Origin: Burkholderiales bacterium UBA4657
Lineage (GTDB): Bacteria > Pseudomonadota > Gammaproteobacteria > Burkholderiales > Burkholderiaceae_E
DNA length: 19,184 bases
Direction: 5' to 3'
Assembly: GCA_002405475.1 (NCBI GenBank)
Contig: DHLX01000005.1
Location: forward strand, 44,957 to 64,140
The translations under genes were made by a program, and so were the position numbers. This document shows, piece by piece, positions 1-7,570 of this stretch. Below the pieces are notes generated by a model. The model saw only the letters and a program-made list of their open reading frames with translations, searched no databases and had not been told where the DNA came from. Positions within the stretch are counted from its first letter, which is position 1, and each line of letters starts with the position of its first letter.

Positions 1-69
1 AGCCCCCGAGCTCAGAAAAAAACCTACAGTGTTTTTGTTCTTAGCGTAAGTCGGGTTTGGCACCGAGCA
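1..69. repeat. Direct repeat copy 1 (sppA 3'-end duplicate)
   Basis: The first 69 bases of the window are identical to 939-1007 (offset 938). The second copy carries the last nine codons and stop of sppA plus about 40 bp downstream, so this copy is a detached sppA tail with no sppA body beside it. Identity stops at base 70 (C here, T at 1008). The left end coincides with the window edge, so the true repeat may be longer. Its position on the outer side of a toxin-like module suggests an attachment-site duplication or an old tandem duplication. The identity is observed directly; the mechanism is inferred. Confidence 0.9.
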
Positions 70-71
70 CC

Positions 72-203
72 ATGCACGCTAAAGCCATCAGCAAGCCATC
101 ACTAGCTGCTGCGCCTATCGTGATTTCTGTACTAATGGCAGAGGCCAGCAAAAAATACTCAGCAGAAATGCAATGCAGTTTTTCTGGCACGGAGAATGCA
201 TGA
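72..203 (+). CDS. Possible 43-aa ORF ending on the zeta-toxin start
   Basis: An ATG three bases after repeat copy 1 opens a 43-codon frame whose TGA overlaps the zeta-like ATG as ATGA at 200-203. The peptide starts MHAKAISKPS and ends SGTENA, with a small hydrophobic stretch near its middle. I recognise no family and see no good ribosome binding site, so it may be a leader peptide, a gene remnant left by the insertion, or chance. The only positive evidence is the ATGA coupling, the same geometry used by the next gene pair. Confidence 0.2.
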   Translation: MHAKAISKPSLAAAPIVISVLMAEASKKYSAEMQCSFSGTENA

Positions 204-717
204 ACAAAAAAATCATCATCATCGGCGGTCCCAATGGTGCAGGTAAGACGACATTTGCGCGTTCTTTTTTGCCTGCTGAGGCTCAGTGCCCGCATTTTAT
301 CAATGCGGATCTCATTGCGGCAGGTTTGTCACCCTTTGCTCCAGAAGCCGTGGCAGTCAAAGCGGGACGCTTGATGCTGCATGAAATGGCGAATTGTGCT
401 GCTCGTGGTGAGAATTTTGCTTTTGAAACCACACTGTCCGGTTTGGTCTATTTGCGACACATCCGGCAATGGCGAGCTCAGGGCTATCACGTCAGCTTAT
501 TTTTTTGGGCTTAGCCTCACCAGACATGGCGATTGCCCGAGTAGCTGAGCGAGTCAAGCAGGGCGGGCATAATATACCTCAGGAGCTTATTCGTCGACGC
601 TATGAGGCCGGGATACGAAATTTTACAGTCCACTACCGCAATGCTGTAGATGCGTGGGTATATTATGATAGCTCCGGCGATCAGCCAATGATGATAGGGT
701 GGGGAGAGCGGGCATGA
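200..717 (+). pseudogene. Zeta-toxin-family kinase, frameshifted
   Basis: The first frame (200-514) starts at an ATG five bases after GGAG (191-194). It encodes a P-loop GPNGAGKTT at residues 10-18, then NADLIAAGLSPF and FETTLSG, all typical of chromosomal zeta-toxin/AAA kinases, which in characterised members phosphorylate UDP-sugars. It stops early (TAG 512-514). The rest of the family sequence (LASPDMAIARVAERVKQGG..., ending GWGERA) continues in another frame to the TGA at 715-717. The break falls in a T7 run at 500-506; one more T would join both parts into a 172-aa protein. It could be an inactivated toxin, a sequencing error, or a slippage-regulated gene. The stop overlaps the next start (ATGA), as in a toxin-antitoxin operon. 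Confidence 0.8.
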
Positions 718-923
718 TCCAAAATGAACTTTCCAAAGCCAAGGATCAGGACTTGATTGCGTCGGTATTGGCCATGAAGCGTGCTGCAAGCCTTGCACGT
801 CAGGTGGCAGTACAAACAGGCACCGCTATCGTGGTCACAAAAGATGAAAAGATCATACGACGTACAGCGGCCGAGTTGATGACTGAGTCTCTTTCAGACA
901 CAAACAAACCTGCTGCTTTATGA
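714..923 (+). CDS. Small zeta-partner protein, possible antitoxin
   Basis: This 69-aa ORF starts at the ATG that overlaps the zeta-like stop (ATGA 714-717). An upstream GTG at 699 is in frame but lies inside the toxin gene. It encodes MIQNELSKAK, a helical part with MKRAASLARQVAVQTGTAIV, then a short VTKDEKI segment. From recollection, small proteins with this MKRAA...A..TGT.IVV pattern commonly follow chromosomal zeta-type kinases, so an antitoxin or accessory role is plausible but not shown. The ORF is intact although the toxin frame is broken, as expected if the toxin decayed first. Repeat copy 2 begins 15 bp after its stop. Confidence 0.65.
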   Translation: MIQNELSKAKDQDLIASVLAMKRAASLARQVAVQTGTAIVVTKDEKIIRRTAAELMTESLSDTNKPAAL

Positions 924-938
924 ATTCAGTTCAGGATA

Positions 939-1007
939 AGCCCCCGAGCTCAGAAAAAAACCTACAGTGTTTTTGTTCTTAGCGTAAGTCGGGTTTGGCA
1001 CCGAGCA
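939..1007. repeat. Direct repeat copy 2 (native sppA 3' end)
   Basis: This is the second identical copy of bases 1-69. It holds the sppA stop codon (979-981, minus strand), the last nine codons (MLGAKPDLR) and a downstream A/T-rich imperfect inverted repeat. Because it is continuous with the sppA body, it is the natural site; the copy at 1-69 is the duplicate. The unit from one copy to the next is 938 bp and contains the zeta-like gene and its partner. Confidence 0.9.
951..981 (-). terminator. Possible sppA terminator hairpin
   Basis: On the minus strand, just after the sppA stop, the sequence AAAAAC-ACTGTAG-GTTTTTTT can form an A/U-rich stem with a seven-base loop and a T tract. Wider flanks (CTCAG...CTTAG on the plus strand) extend it imperfectly. 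The stem is weak for an intrinsic terminator. The same structure is duplicated in repeat copy 1. Confidence 0.35.
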
Positions 1008-2007
1008 TTTGTCCAAAAGCTGTTCCGGCGGCAGCGCCAAAGCGCTTGCTAAGACGGTCTGCCAGACTGTCTTCCAGGGTGTAATCGACAATCTTTCTGG
1101 CTTTGATGACATCGCGCGCCACGCTGGTCACTGTACCGAAGCCGTCAGCCAAACCCATATCGACTGCTTTGGAACCATTCCATACCAATCCGCTGAAAAC
1201 ATCGGGACTATCTTTCAAACGTTTACCACGTCCGTCGCTTACCACCGTGATGAATTGTTGATGCACTTCATTCAATATGCCTTGCATATGTGATTTGTGT
1301 GCCTCACTCAAGGGAGCGAACGGGTCGAGAAACGCCTTGTTTTCACCTGCCGTCAGTGTACGACGCTCGACGCCAAGCTTGGACAATACGTCCTGCACGC
1401 CAAACGAGGAAAAAATAACGCCGATCGACCCAACCAGACTGGCTTTATCGACATAAATGTTATTGGCAGCCGCCGCTACATAATAGCCACCCGACGCACA
1501 TATATCTTCGATCACAACATGCACCGGCTTGTTCGGATTGCTGGCACGTAAACGCTTGATTTCGTCATGGATAATGCCTGCATGTACCGGTGAACCACCG
1601 GGGCTGTTAATACGCAATATCACTCCCTTGGCCTGCGGGTTCTCAAACGCCTGTGTTAGTGACTCAACGACATGCTCGGCCGAGTTCGTGCCGCCGGATT
1701 CAATCACGCCGTCAATGCTGATAAGGGCAGTATGGTTCCCATGCGGCTCCACCACACTGGCAGCATTGAGCGAATACAGACTGTAAAAAATAAACCCGAC
1801 GTATATCAGGGTGGCAAATTTGAAAAAAATCCCCCAACGCCGCCGTGCCCGCTGTTCCTTCAGGGCCTCAAACGCCAGCTTCTCCAGTACGCCGCGCTCC
1901 CACTCCGTTGTTTTGGCAGAAGGGGGCGTGGATTCGCTGCTTTTTCCACTCCTGGGTGTTGGTGCCGGGCTTAGGTTAGGGTCGGTAAAGGGGTCGGAAG
2001 TATTCAT
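979..2007 (-). CDS. sppA: Signal peptide peptidase SppA, 36K type (S49)
   Basis: This 342-aa single-domain S49 serine protease degrades leftover signal peptides at the inner membrane. Residues 1-55 are cytosolic and Ser/Pro-rich, and a membrane anchor lies at about 59-80 (IFFKFATLIYVGFIFYSL). The protease domain follows, with INSPGGS at 134-139, the nucleophile Ser172 in CASGGYYVA, and the likely general-base Lys224 in GENKAFLDPF. This is the short form with one S49 repeat, unlike the double-length E. coli protein. It is the last gene of the rluC-HAD-Rieske-sppA chain, 17 bp after the Rieske stop. Its final nine codons belong to the 69-bp repeat, so the C-terminus is unchanged even if an element inserted there. 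Confidence 0.93.
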   Translation of the reverse strand: MNTSDPFTDPNLSPAPTPRSGKSSESTPPSAKTTEWERGVLEKLAFEALKEQRARRRWGIFFKFATLIYVGFIFYSLYSLNAASVVEPHGNHTALISIDGVIESGGTNSAEHVVESLTQAFENPQAKGVILRINSPGGSPVHAGIIHDEIKRLRASNPNKPVHVVIEDICASGGYYVAAAANNIYVDKASLVGSIGVIFSSFGVQDVLSKLGVERRTLTAGENKAFLDPFAPLSEAHKSHMQGILNEVHQQFITVVSDGRGKRLKDSPDVFSGLVWNGSKAVDMGLADGFGTVTSVARDVIKARKIVDYTLEDSLADRLSKRFGAAAGTAFGQMLGAKPDLR

Positions 2008-2024
2008 TAAAGTTAGGCACCAGG

Positions 2025-2396
2025 TTAAAGTGGAAGATCAGACAGCCACCAGATTTTATGCTCTTTTTCAATCACGGGTACAGGAATCAGCGATTGTCCA
2101 CGGCATGGCCCCGAAACACACAAGCCGGTTTGCGGCTCATAAAGTGCGCCGTGGGTAGCGCACATGAGGTAGCGTCGTTCGTGATCAAAAAAATATCCCG
2201 CCTGCCAGTCCAGCTCCATAGCCACATGGCGGCATTGATTGAGATAGGCGACTACCTGACCTTGTGAACGTACGGCAAACGCCGGCAACGGGGTTGATGT
2301 TGGTGAAGTTCTGAGTTCAAAACGCACACCAACCCCCGCCTCTTTCAGCTCGTCGCTGTCGCACACATAGACAGCGCCTGTATTGGGCTTATCCAT
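2025..2396 (-). CDS. Rieske [2Fe-2S] domain protein
   Basis: A 123-aa soluble Rieske protein. The cluster ligands are visible as C55-x-H57 (NQCRH) and C79-x2-H82 (CATH), with 21 residues between the two pairs. The CATHGALY box and a following GLCVSGPCRG loop are of the ferredoxin/dioxygenase type. No other domain is present, so it probably acts as a small electron carrier or assay-undefined redox protein. I chose the ATG at 2394-2396 (MDKPNTGAV). It overlaps the end of the HAD gene by 8 bp, which indicates translational coupling; the frame stays open further upstream, but only inside the HAD gene. Placement before sppA matches a gene order I recall from betaproteobacteria. Its substrate or partner is unknown. 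Confidence 0.88.
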   Translation of the reverse strand: MDKPNTGAVYVCDSDELKEAGVGVRFELRTSPTSTPLPAFAVRSQGQVVAYLNQCRHVAMELDWQAGYFFDHERRYLMCATHGALYEPQTGLCVSGPCRGQSLIPVPVIEKEHKIWWLSDLPL

Positions 2397-3051
2397 GCTG
2401 CAACAACCATTCATGTAGTTCTTCAATACTGTGCATGACTCCCAGCGCCGGTGCCTCAATCAGATGTTCGTGCAAGTGTGCGCCATAGGTCACTCCCAGC
2501 GCCCGGGCTTGTGCATTCGCTGCCATCCATAAATCGTGGGTGGTGTCGCCAATCATCAGGGTACGGCTCGCCTCGACCCCCATTTGATCCATCAATTGCA
2601 ACAGCATGGCAGGATTGGGCTTGGAATGAGTCTCGTCGGCGCAACGGGTTGCATCGAATAAAGGGCTTAATCCAGTAGCATTCAAGGCGCGATTAAGCCC
2701 GATACGCGACTTGCCAGTAGCCACCGCCAGCCAGTACCCGCGTTGTTTCAAGTCGACCAGCATTTCTCGGGCACCGTCAAATAAAACCAGTTGTTCGTCC
2801 TGAGACAAGTAATGAAAACGGTAGCGTTCCACCAGGTCGGGTACCTGATCGGCACCTATGCCCGGCACCGCTCGTGCCAAGGCATCGTGCAAACCCAGGC
2901 CAATGACATGACTGGCCTGCTCGGTGCTGGGAACTGGCAGACTCAAGTCACGACACGCAGCTTGTATGCTGGCGGCGATGTGGGCGGTCGAATCCATTAG
3001 GGTACCGTCCCAGTCAAAGGCTATCAGGTCGAATTTTTTAGGTTGACTCAC
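2389..3051 (-). CDS. HAD-superfamily phosphatase, Gph-like
   Basis: A 220-aa haloacid dehalogenase-type hydrolase. Motif I is DWDGT with nucleophile Asp13 and acid/base Asp15; motif II is ATGKS (Thr112); motif III is Lys144 in SKPNP; motif IV is GDTTHD (Asp169, Asp173). The helical cap between motifs I and II (about 20-90) is the class IA type found in phosphoglycolate phosphatases. The exact substrate cannot be read from the sequence; a housekeeping phosphatase is likely. The start is GTG at 3049-3051, inside the last codons of rluC (14-bp overlap), and the stop overlaps the Rieske start, so the chain is translationally coupled. Confidence 0.88.
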   Translation of the reverse strand: MSQPKKFDLIAFDWDGTLMDSTAHIAASIQAACRDLSLPVPSTEQASHVIGLGLHDALARAVPGIGADQVPDLVERYRFHYLSQDEQLVLFDGAREMLVDLKQRGYWLAVATGKSRIGLNRALNATGLSPLFDATRCADETHSKPNPAMLLQLMDQMGVEASRTLMIGDTTHDLWMAANAQARALGVTYGAHLHEHLIEAPALGVMHSIEELHEWLLQHG

Positions 3052-4000
3052 GGAGTTTTTCCAAAAAGAGTTGACAATCTGGTGGCATGGCTGCCTCTAT
3101 TTTCAGCGGCTGCTGGGTGCGCGGGTGAAGGCAAGCCAATAGCGCGGCATGTAAAAACATGCGCCGCAGCCCCAACGGCCGCAATTGTTTATTCAAAACA
3201 AAGTCACCATATTTTTCATCGCCAAGAATCGGGTGTCCCAGGTGCGCCAGATGCACGCGTATTTGATGCGTGCGCCCGGTCTTGAGTTGTGCTTCGACCA
3301 GGGTAGCCTGTTGAAAGCGCTCCAGCACGGTGACAATGGTGTGTGCACTTTGTGCCTGCTCAACCGCCGGTGCCACGACCCGCACGTGCCGTTCATTGTT
3401 GGCGTCGGTAGTTTTTAGCAGGGAAAATTTCAGGTGCTGGCGCTGATTGACTACGCGCCCCTTGACCAGCGCCCAATAGCGCTTTTCGGTCGCGGCACTT
3501 TTCATTTGTTCATGCAGTGACACCAGTGCAGAACGTTTCTTGGCCAGCATCAGTACGCCGCTGGTGTCGCGGTCGAGCCGATGCGCCAGTTCCAGAAATT
3601 TGGCATCCGGTCGAGCCGCTCTGAGCTGCTCAATGACCCCAAAACTGACCCCCGAGCCGCCATGCACCGCTACCCCCGCCGGTTTGTTAATGGCTAGCAG
3701 GTCTTCGTCCTCCCACAAAATGGGAAATTCACTCGCCGGTGCTGGCGTGTCGTGCGCCTGTGATTGTGCAATTCTGATGGGGGGCAGGCGCACTTCATCG
3801 CCCGCTTCCAGCCTTGTTTCTGCCGTGACCCGCTTCTTGTTTACCCGTACCTCACCAGCACGGATAATGCGGTAAACGTGACTTTTCGGTACTCCTTTAC
3901 ACAAACGCAATAAAAAGTTATCCACACGCTGGCCGGCCATTTCTGTGGATATTTTGTGGAAAGTTACACGATCGGAATGTGGAATTGTTAAGTCGGACAC
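3038..4000 (-). CDS. rluC: 23S rRNA pseudouridine synthase RluC
   Basis: A 320-aa RluA-family enzyme. An S4 RNA-binding domain lies at about 23-75 (QRVDNFLLRLCKGVPKSHVYR). The catalytic domain carries HRLDRDTSG at 140-148 with catalytic Asp143, followed by AKKRSALVSLHEQ and the late motif KTGRTHQIRVHLAHLGHPI. Such enzymes isomerise U955, U2504 and U2580 of 23S rRNA in E. coli. The identification as RluC rather than RluD is supported by the divergent position next to rne, as in enterobacteria. It is the first gene of the four-gene minus-strand chain. A TATAAT-like -10 on the minus strand lies at 4031-4036, but no clear -35 is visible. Confidence 0.92.
   Translation of the reverse strand: MSDLTIPHSDRVTFHKISTEMAGQRVDNFLLRLCKGVPKSHVYRIIRAGEVRVNKKRVTAETRLEAGDEVRLPPIRIAQSQAHDTPAPASEFPILWEDEDLLAINKPAGVAVHGGSGVSFGVIEQLRAARPDAKFLELAHRLDRDTSGVLMLAKKRSALVSLHEQMKSAATEKRYWALVKGRVVNQRQHLKFSLLKTTDANNERHVRVVAPAVEQAQSAHTIVTVLERFQQATLVEAQLKTGRTHQIRVHLAHLGHPILGDEKYGDFVLNKQLRPLGLRRMFLHAALLACLHPRTQQPLKIEAAMPPDCQLFLEKLREST
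3918..3963. promoter_or_regulatory. Cluster of DnaA-box-like 9-mers inside rluC 5' end
   Basis: TTATCCACA at 3918-3926 is a perfect DnaA box on the plus strand. On the minus strand ATATCCACA (3944-3952) and CTTTCCACA (3955-3963) each differ from TTWTNCACA at the first base only. All three lie within 46 bp in the first codons of rluC. They overlap coding sequence and could be chance, so any DnaA role is unproven. Confidence 0.25.
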
Positions 4001-4009
4001 CGAGAATCT

Positions 4010-4038
4010 TTGCGTAAGTGTTTCATTTACATTATATT
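4010..4038 (+). promoter_or_regulatory. Candidate sigma70 promoter for rne
   Basis: TTGCGT at 4010-4015 and TATATT at 4033-4038 are separated by 17 bp. Transcription from about 4045 would give a leader near 290 nt before the rne start, similar in scale to the long autoregulated E. coli rne leader. The complementary strand holds TATAAT at 4031-4036 reading toward rluC, so the two divergent promoters may share this spot. Confidence 0.45.
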
Positions 4039-4044
4039 TTGTCT

Positions 4045-4336
4045 GTACGGGTTTGCTGCTCCCCGTGGAAGAGCAGTCAGCGGTCGCCAGTGTGGCAGTG
4101 CCGCGTTATTGACGCAACAACGGAAAGAATTTTAGGCTGGGTTTGCAGCATTTATTGCGCAAATCCATTAAACGAAGACTACCTCGCCTGATTTTATAGA
4201 GAACCATGCTGGCGATTTGCATCCTGACACGATCTGGTACCTCGTTACAGCACGACTTGACAGTCGTCGGCTGACTCTTTTCTCTGCGTATTAACGCTTC
4301 ACACCCCCACGCATGCCCGCTTTTGCGGAGAAAAAT
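4045..4336 (+). promoter_or_regulatory. Long structured rne 5' leader
   Basis: There is no gene in this stretch. It contains a hairpin CTGCTC/GAGCAG (4056-4061 with 4071-4076), a nested hairpin GCGG..GCCA-GTG-TGGC..CCGC (4080-4104), and ACGACT-TGAC-AGTCGT (4252-4267). RNase E of other proteobacteria controls its own mRNA through a folded leader; this layout would fit, but no sequence homology to the E. coli leader was established. GGAG at 4327-4330 serves the rne start. Confidence 0.4.
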
Positions 4337-6958
4337 GTGAAACGCATGTTGTTTAACGCCACGCAAGCTGAAGAGCTGCGTGTTGCCATCGTCGACGGTC
4401 AACGCCTGGTCGACATTGATATAGAAACTGCCGGGCGCGAACAGCGCAAGTCGAATATCTACAAAGGGGTCATTACCCGCATCGAGCCTTCACTCGAAGC
4501 CTGTTTTGTCAATTATGGTGAAGAACGCCACGGCTTCCTGCCGTTCAAGGAAGTGGCGCGCAGCTATTTCCGTGACGGAGTCAACCCACGTGACGCCAGC
4601 ATTAAAGAGGCTTTGCGCGAGGGTCAGGAAATTATCGTCCAGGTAGAAAAAGAAGAGCGTGGTAACAAAGGCGCAGCCTTGACGACCTTTGTGTCCCTGG
4701 CCGGTCGTTATCTGGTGCTCATGCCCAACAATCCGCGCGGTGGCGGCGTATCTCGCCGTATTGAAGGGGAAGACCGCAACGAACTGCGTGACAGCATGGA
4801 TCAGCTCGTGGTACCCGACGGCATGTCGGTCATTGCCCGCACCGCTGCTATTGGACGCACGCCAGCGGAACTGCAATGGGACCTGAATTATCTGTTGCAA
4901 CTGTGGAAAGCCATCGACCAGGCAGCCAGTGATAATGCCGCCCCCATTTTGATCTATCTTGAATCCAGCCTGGTGGTGCGCGCCATTCGCGATTATTTCC
5001 AGCCAGAAATTGGCGAGATTCTGATTGATACCGACGACATTTTTGAACAGGCGCAGTCGTTCATGTCAGTGGTCATGCCTGACCTGAAACACCGCATCAA
5101 ACGCTACCGTGATGATGTTCCCCTGTTTTCGCGCTTCCAGATCGAACATCAAATTGAATCGGCTTATTCACGCACCGTCAATTTGCCTTCGGGTGGCGCG
5201 ATTGTCATTGACCATACCGAAGCCCTGGTTGCGATTGATGTCAACTCGGCTCGCGCCACCCGCGGTGGCGATATTGAGGAAACAGCCTTACGCACCAACC
5301 TGGAAGCCGCAGACGAGGCGGCACGGCAATTACGCCTGCGTGACCTGGGCGGCCTGATTGTGATTGACTTCATCGACATGGAGTCGAACAAAAACCAGCG
5401 CGAAGTCGAGCAGCGCTTGAAAGATGCACTGCACGCTGACCGCGCTCGCCTGCAAATGGGCAAACTCAGCCGCTTTGGTTTAATGGAATTATCACGCCAG
5501 CGTCTGCGCCCGTCCTTGAGCGAAGGTTCGCATATCACCTGCCCACGCTGTAATGGCACCGGGGTTATCCGCGATACCGATTCGTCGGCCCTGCATGTAC
5601 TGCGCATTATTCAGGAAGAAGCCATGAAAGATGGGACGGCAGCAGTACATTGTCAGGTCCCGATTGACGTTGCCACTTTCCTGTTGAATGAAAAGCGCAA
5701 TGAAATTGCCAAGCTGGAAGCACGACATAAAGTTGAGGTCGTACTCATACCCAATCGGCACATTGAAACGCCGCACTACACCATTGAGCGCCTGCGCCAC
5801 GACGATGCCCGTCTGGAATTGACCAAGGCCAGTTATGAACTGGCGGAGCAGCCTGAGCAGGTTGAGGCTTACCAGAAGCGCCAGGAAGCGGAATCCAAAC
5901 CCAAACAAGAGGCTGTCGTGCGTGGTGTCATACCCGAGCAGCCCGCACCAGTTGCGGCTCCGGTGCAGCCGCAGCCAGTGCCAGCCAGTTCGGTACAACC
6001 CGGCTTTTTCGAGCGCCTGTTCGCCTGGTTGAATAAAAAAACCGAACCAGCACCCACTGTTGCCACGGCAACACCCAGCCCTGCACCCAAATCCGGTGAG
6101 CGTGCTCGTGGCGAGCGCCAGGAACGCGGTCAAGGACGCCAGCAACGCGGACGTCACAAGGGACGAGAAGGCAGAGAAGAACGTCAGGACAAGACCGAGC
6201 GTCAGGAAGCCAACGCCCTGACTGGCAGCAAATCGGAAAACAAGCCAGAAAACAAATCCAGAGAAGCCCGGCGTGAACGTCTTCCGCGCGAACCCCGTGA
6301 AGCCAGAGATAACCGCAAGCCCCGACAGGAAGCCGAGCAGAACCCTGCGTTGGCTGAGCTTGCCCCACCCGTAACAGCGGAACTGCAAACCCAGACACTC
6401 GAGCAGGAAACTATCGATGCATCAACGGCGCCCGTCACACAGGAGGGGGATGCCGCAGAACGTAAACGCCGTCGTCGTGGGCGCCGTGGTGGTCGTGGTC
6501 GCGGTGATCGTCGTGAAGAAAGTGGTGTATTTGATCAGGCCGTGGAGACAGAAGCTAGCGGCCTGGAGCCAACGACCTTCGATAGCACCCCTGTAAAACC
6601 GGAACACGAGCAGCAGAGTCAGTCTGTTTCGGTCGAACCCCTGCCGGTGGCAGTAGCAGCTCCCATCATGGCAGCACCAGAAAAAGCCGAAACAGCTCCA
6701 CTGCCATCATTCAGCGAACCCATAGTTCTGCCCCAGGCACAACCGGCCCCTCTGCCTTTGCAGTCGTTACAGTCGATGTTGAGCACAGTCAATATGACGC
6801 TGGTGACAACCGATGAACAAAAGTGGCAAACAGTACAAAACGATATTTCCCGGCAAACCTTGCCTGTACGTATTCCTCGTGAACGTAAACCTTTAGCGCC
6901 GCTGGCACAAGGACCATTGATTCAGGTTGAAACCCGATCGGAATACCGACAACACTAA
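4337..6958 (+). CDS. rne: Ribonuclease E
   Basis: An 873-aa endoribonuclease, the core of mRNA decay and rRNA/tRNA processing and membrane-bound degradosome scaffold. I chose GTG at 4337 (MKRMLFNATQ), six bases after GGAG, rather than the ATG at 4313. With this start the Mg-binding Asp301 (AIDVNSAR) and Asp344 (VIDFIDM) and the zinc-link Cys402/Cys405 (CPRCNGTG) sit two residues from their E. coli equivalents. An S1 domain occupies about 35-125. After about residue 520 the protein is a disordered, Pro/Ala- and Arg-rich scaffold with RGRRGGRGRG-like RNA-binding patches, ending SEYRQH. It is divergent from rluC, with its own leader and terminator. Confidence 0.97.
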   Translation: MKRMLFNATQAEELRVAIVDGQRLVDIDIETAGREQRKSNIYKGVITRIEPSLEACFVNYGEERHGFLPFKEVARSYFRDGVNPRDASIKEALREGQEIIVQVEKEERGNKGAALTTFVSLAGRYLVLMPNNPRGGGVSRRIEGEDRNELRDSMDQLVVPDGMSVIARTAAIGRTPAELQWDLNYLLQLWKAIDQAASDNAAPILIYLESSLVVRAIRDYFQPEIGEILIDTDDIFEQAQSFMSVVMPDLKHRIKRYRDDVPLFSRFQIEHQIESAYSRTVNLPSGGAIVIDHTEALVAIDVNSARATRGGDIEETALRTNLEAADEAARQLRLRDLGGLIVIDFIDMESNKNQREVEQRLKDALHADRARLQMGKLSRFGLMELSRQRLRPSLSEGSHITCPRCNGTGVIRDTDSSALHVLRIIQEEAMKDGTAAVHCQVPIDVATFLLNEKRNEIAKLEARHKVEVVLIPNRHIETPHYTIERLRHDDARLELTKASYELAEQPEQVEAYQKRQEAESKPKQEAVVRGVIPEQPAPVAAPVQPQPVPASSVQPGFFERLFAWLNKKTEPAPTVATATPSPAPKSGERARGERQERGQGRQQRGRHKGREGREERQDKTERQEANALTGSKSENKPENKSREARRERLPREPREARDNRKPRQEAEQNPALAELAPPVTAELQTQTLEQETIDASTAPVTQEGDAAERKRRRRGRRGGRGRGDRREESGVFDQAVETEASGLEPTTFDSTPVKPEHEQQSQSVSVEPLPVAVAAPIMAAPEKAETAPLPSFSEPIVLPQAQPAPLPLQSLQSMLSTVNMTLVTTDEQKWQTVQNDISRQTLPVRIPRERKPLAPLAQGPLIQVETRSEYRQH

Positions 6959-6984
6959 GTCAGAAATCGAGAAGTTAAATCCAG

Positions 6985-7012
6985 GGCCGTGATATTTATC
7001 ACGGCCTTTTTT
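6985..7012 (+). terminator. Intrinsic terminator of rne
   Basis: A perfect 10-bp stem GGCCGTGATA/TATCACGGCC with a two-base central spacer, followed directly by T6 (7007-7012). It starts 26 bp after the rne stop. This is the clearest terminator in the window. Confidence 0.93.
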
Positions 7013-7151
7013 GTTGTGGCATCAAAGGTTCAAATAAAGTCGTTTTGCGCGCTCTTTTTAACAACCATTTCTAAGGGTTTTCCATTAGTCTTTAATTACC
7101 AGAAAAATTTTGCATCAGGTACCCATTGATCCTAACTGGAAGGTGGTTATC

Positions 7152-7445
7152 ATGAAATCTTTCAAATTTGTCTTGATCACAGGAATGCTGGTTGCGTCTC
7201 ATGCCTACGCAAATCCACCCGTCGTCGCCAATGCACGTTCTCCGGTCGAATTCGATCCCTTATATAAGAGAACCGAACAACTGAAAAAAGATTTTCTGGA
7301 ATGTGACCGCTTGTCAAGGCGAGTCATGCTCGACAGCGATACCGCCGCTTTTTGCTCCCACGTTACTGAAGAGTTACGTAAAACCAGTTTTGATGGTCAT
7401 TTTGAAACTCTTATATCCTGGTGGCGCCTGGCTACGGCACGCTAA
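7152..7445 (+). CDS. Small exported protein, unknown function
   Basis: A 97-aa protein with a clean Sec signal peptide: MKSFKF basic end, hydrophobic VLITGMLVA, and likely cleavage after AYA at residue 20. The mature part (about 77 aa) has two cysteines (LECDRL and FCSHV) that could form a disulfide, and ends in an ISWWRLATAR motif. The ATG at 7152 was chosen because a strong GGAAGGTGG (7138-7146) precedes it; an in-frame TTG at 7110 is unlikely. It resembles small hypothetical periplasmic proteins of betaproteobacteria, from recollection, but I assign no function. It stands alone between the rne terminator and moaA. Confidence 0.75.
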   Translation: MKSFKFVLITGMLVASHAYANPPVVANARSPVEFDPLYKRTEQLKKDFLECDRLSRRVMLDSDTAAFCSHVTEELRKTSFDGHFETLISWWRLATAR

Positions 7446-7570
7446 AGCAGGCAGCTCAGCACAACCAGAAATAGACGCCACGAAGCATTTCTTGCTTTGA
7501 AATCACTCCATGACCTCTTGCGGCAGGTCTACCATGCGTACGTTTTTCGGACTGGGCTACACTAAAGCCT

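Noticed and set aside
1..69. Integron attC site
   Set aside because: The imperfect inverted repeat lacks matching RYYYAAC/GTTRRRY core sites in the right places.
41..295. Minus-strand ORF ending in the same LGAKPDLR as SppA
   Set aside because: Only the last residues come from the repeat; the rest is not SppA-like and is antisense to the zeta-like gene.
494..512. Classic X XXY YYZ programmed -1 frameshift site in the zeta-like gene
   Set aside because: In the zero frame the run is TTA TTT TTT TGG, so tandem slippage is imperfect; simple homopolymer slippage or mutation explains it better.
4257..4262. TTGACA as a -35 for rne
   Set aside because: No acceptable -10 lies 16-18 bp downstream; the bases form part of a hairpin in the leader.
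5492..6388. Long minus-strand ORF inside rne (298 aa)
   Set aside because: Antisense shadow of the low-complexity Arg/Pro/Ala-rich RNase E tail; the rne frame carries all recognised motifs.
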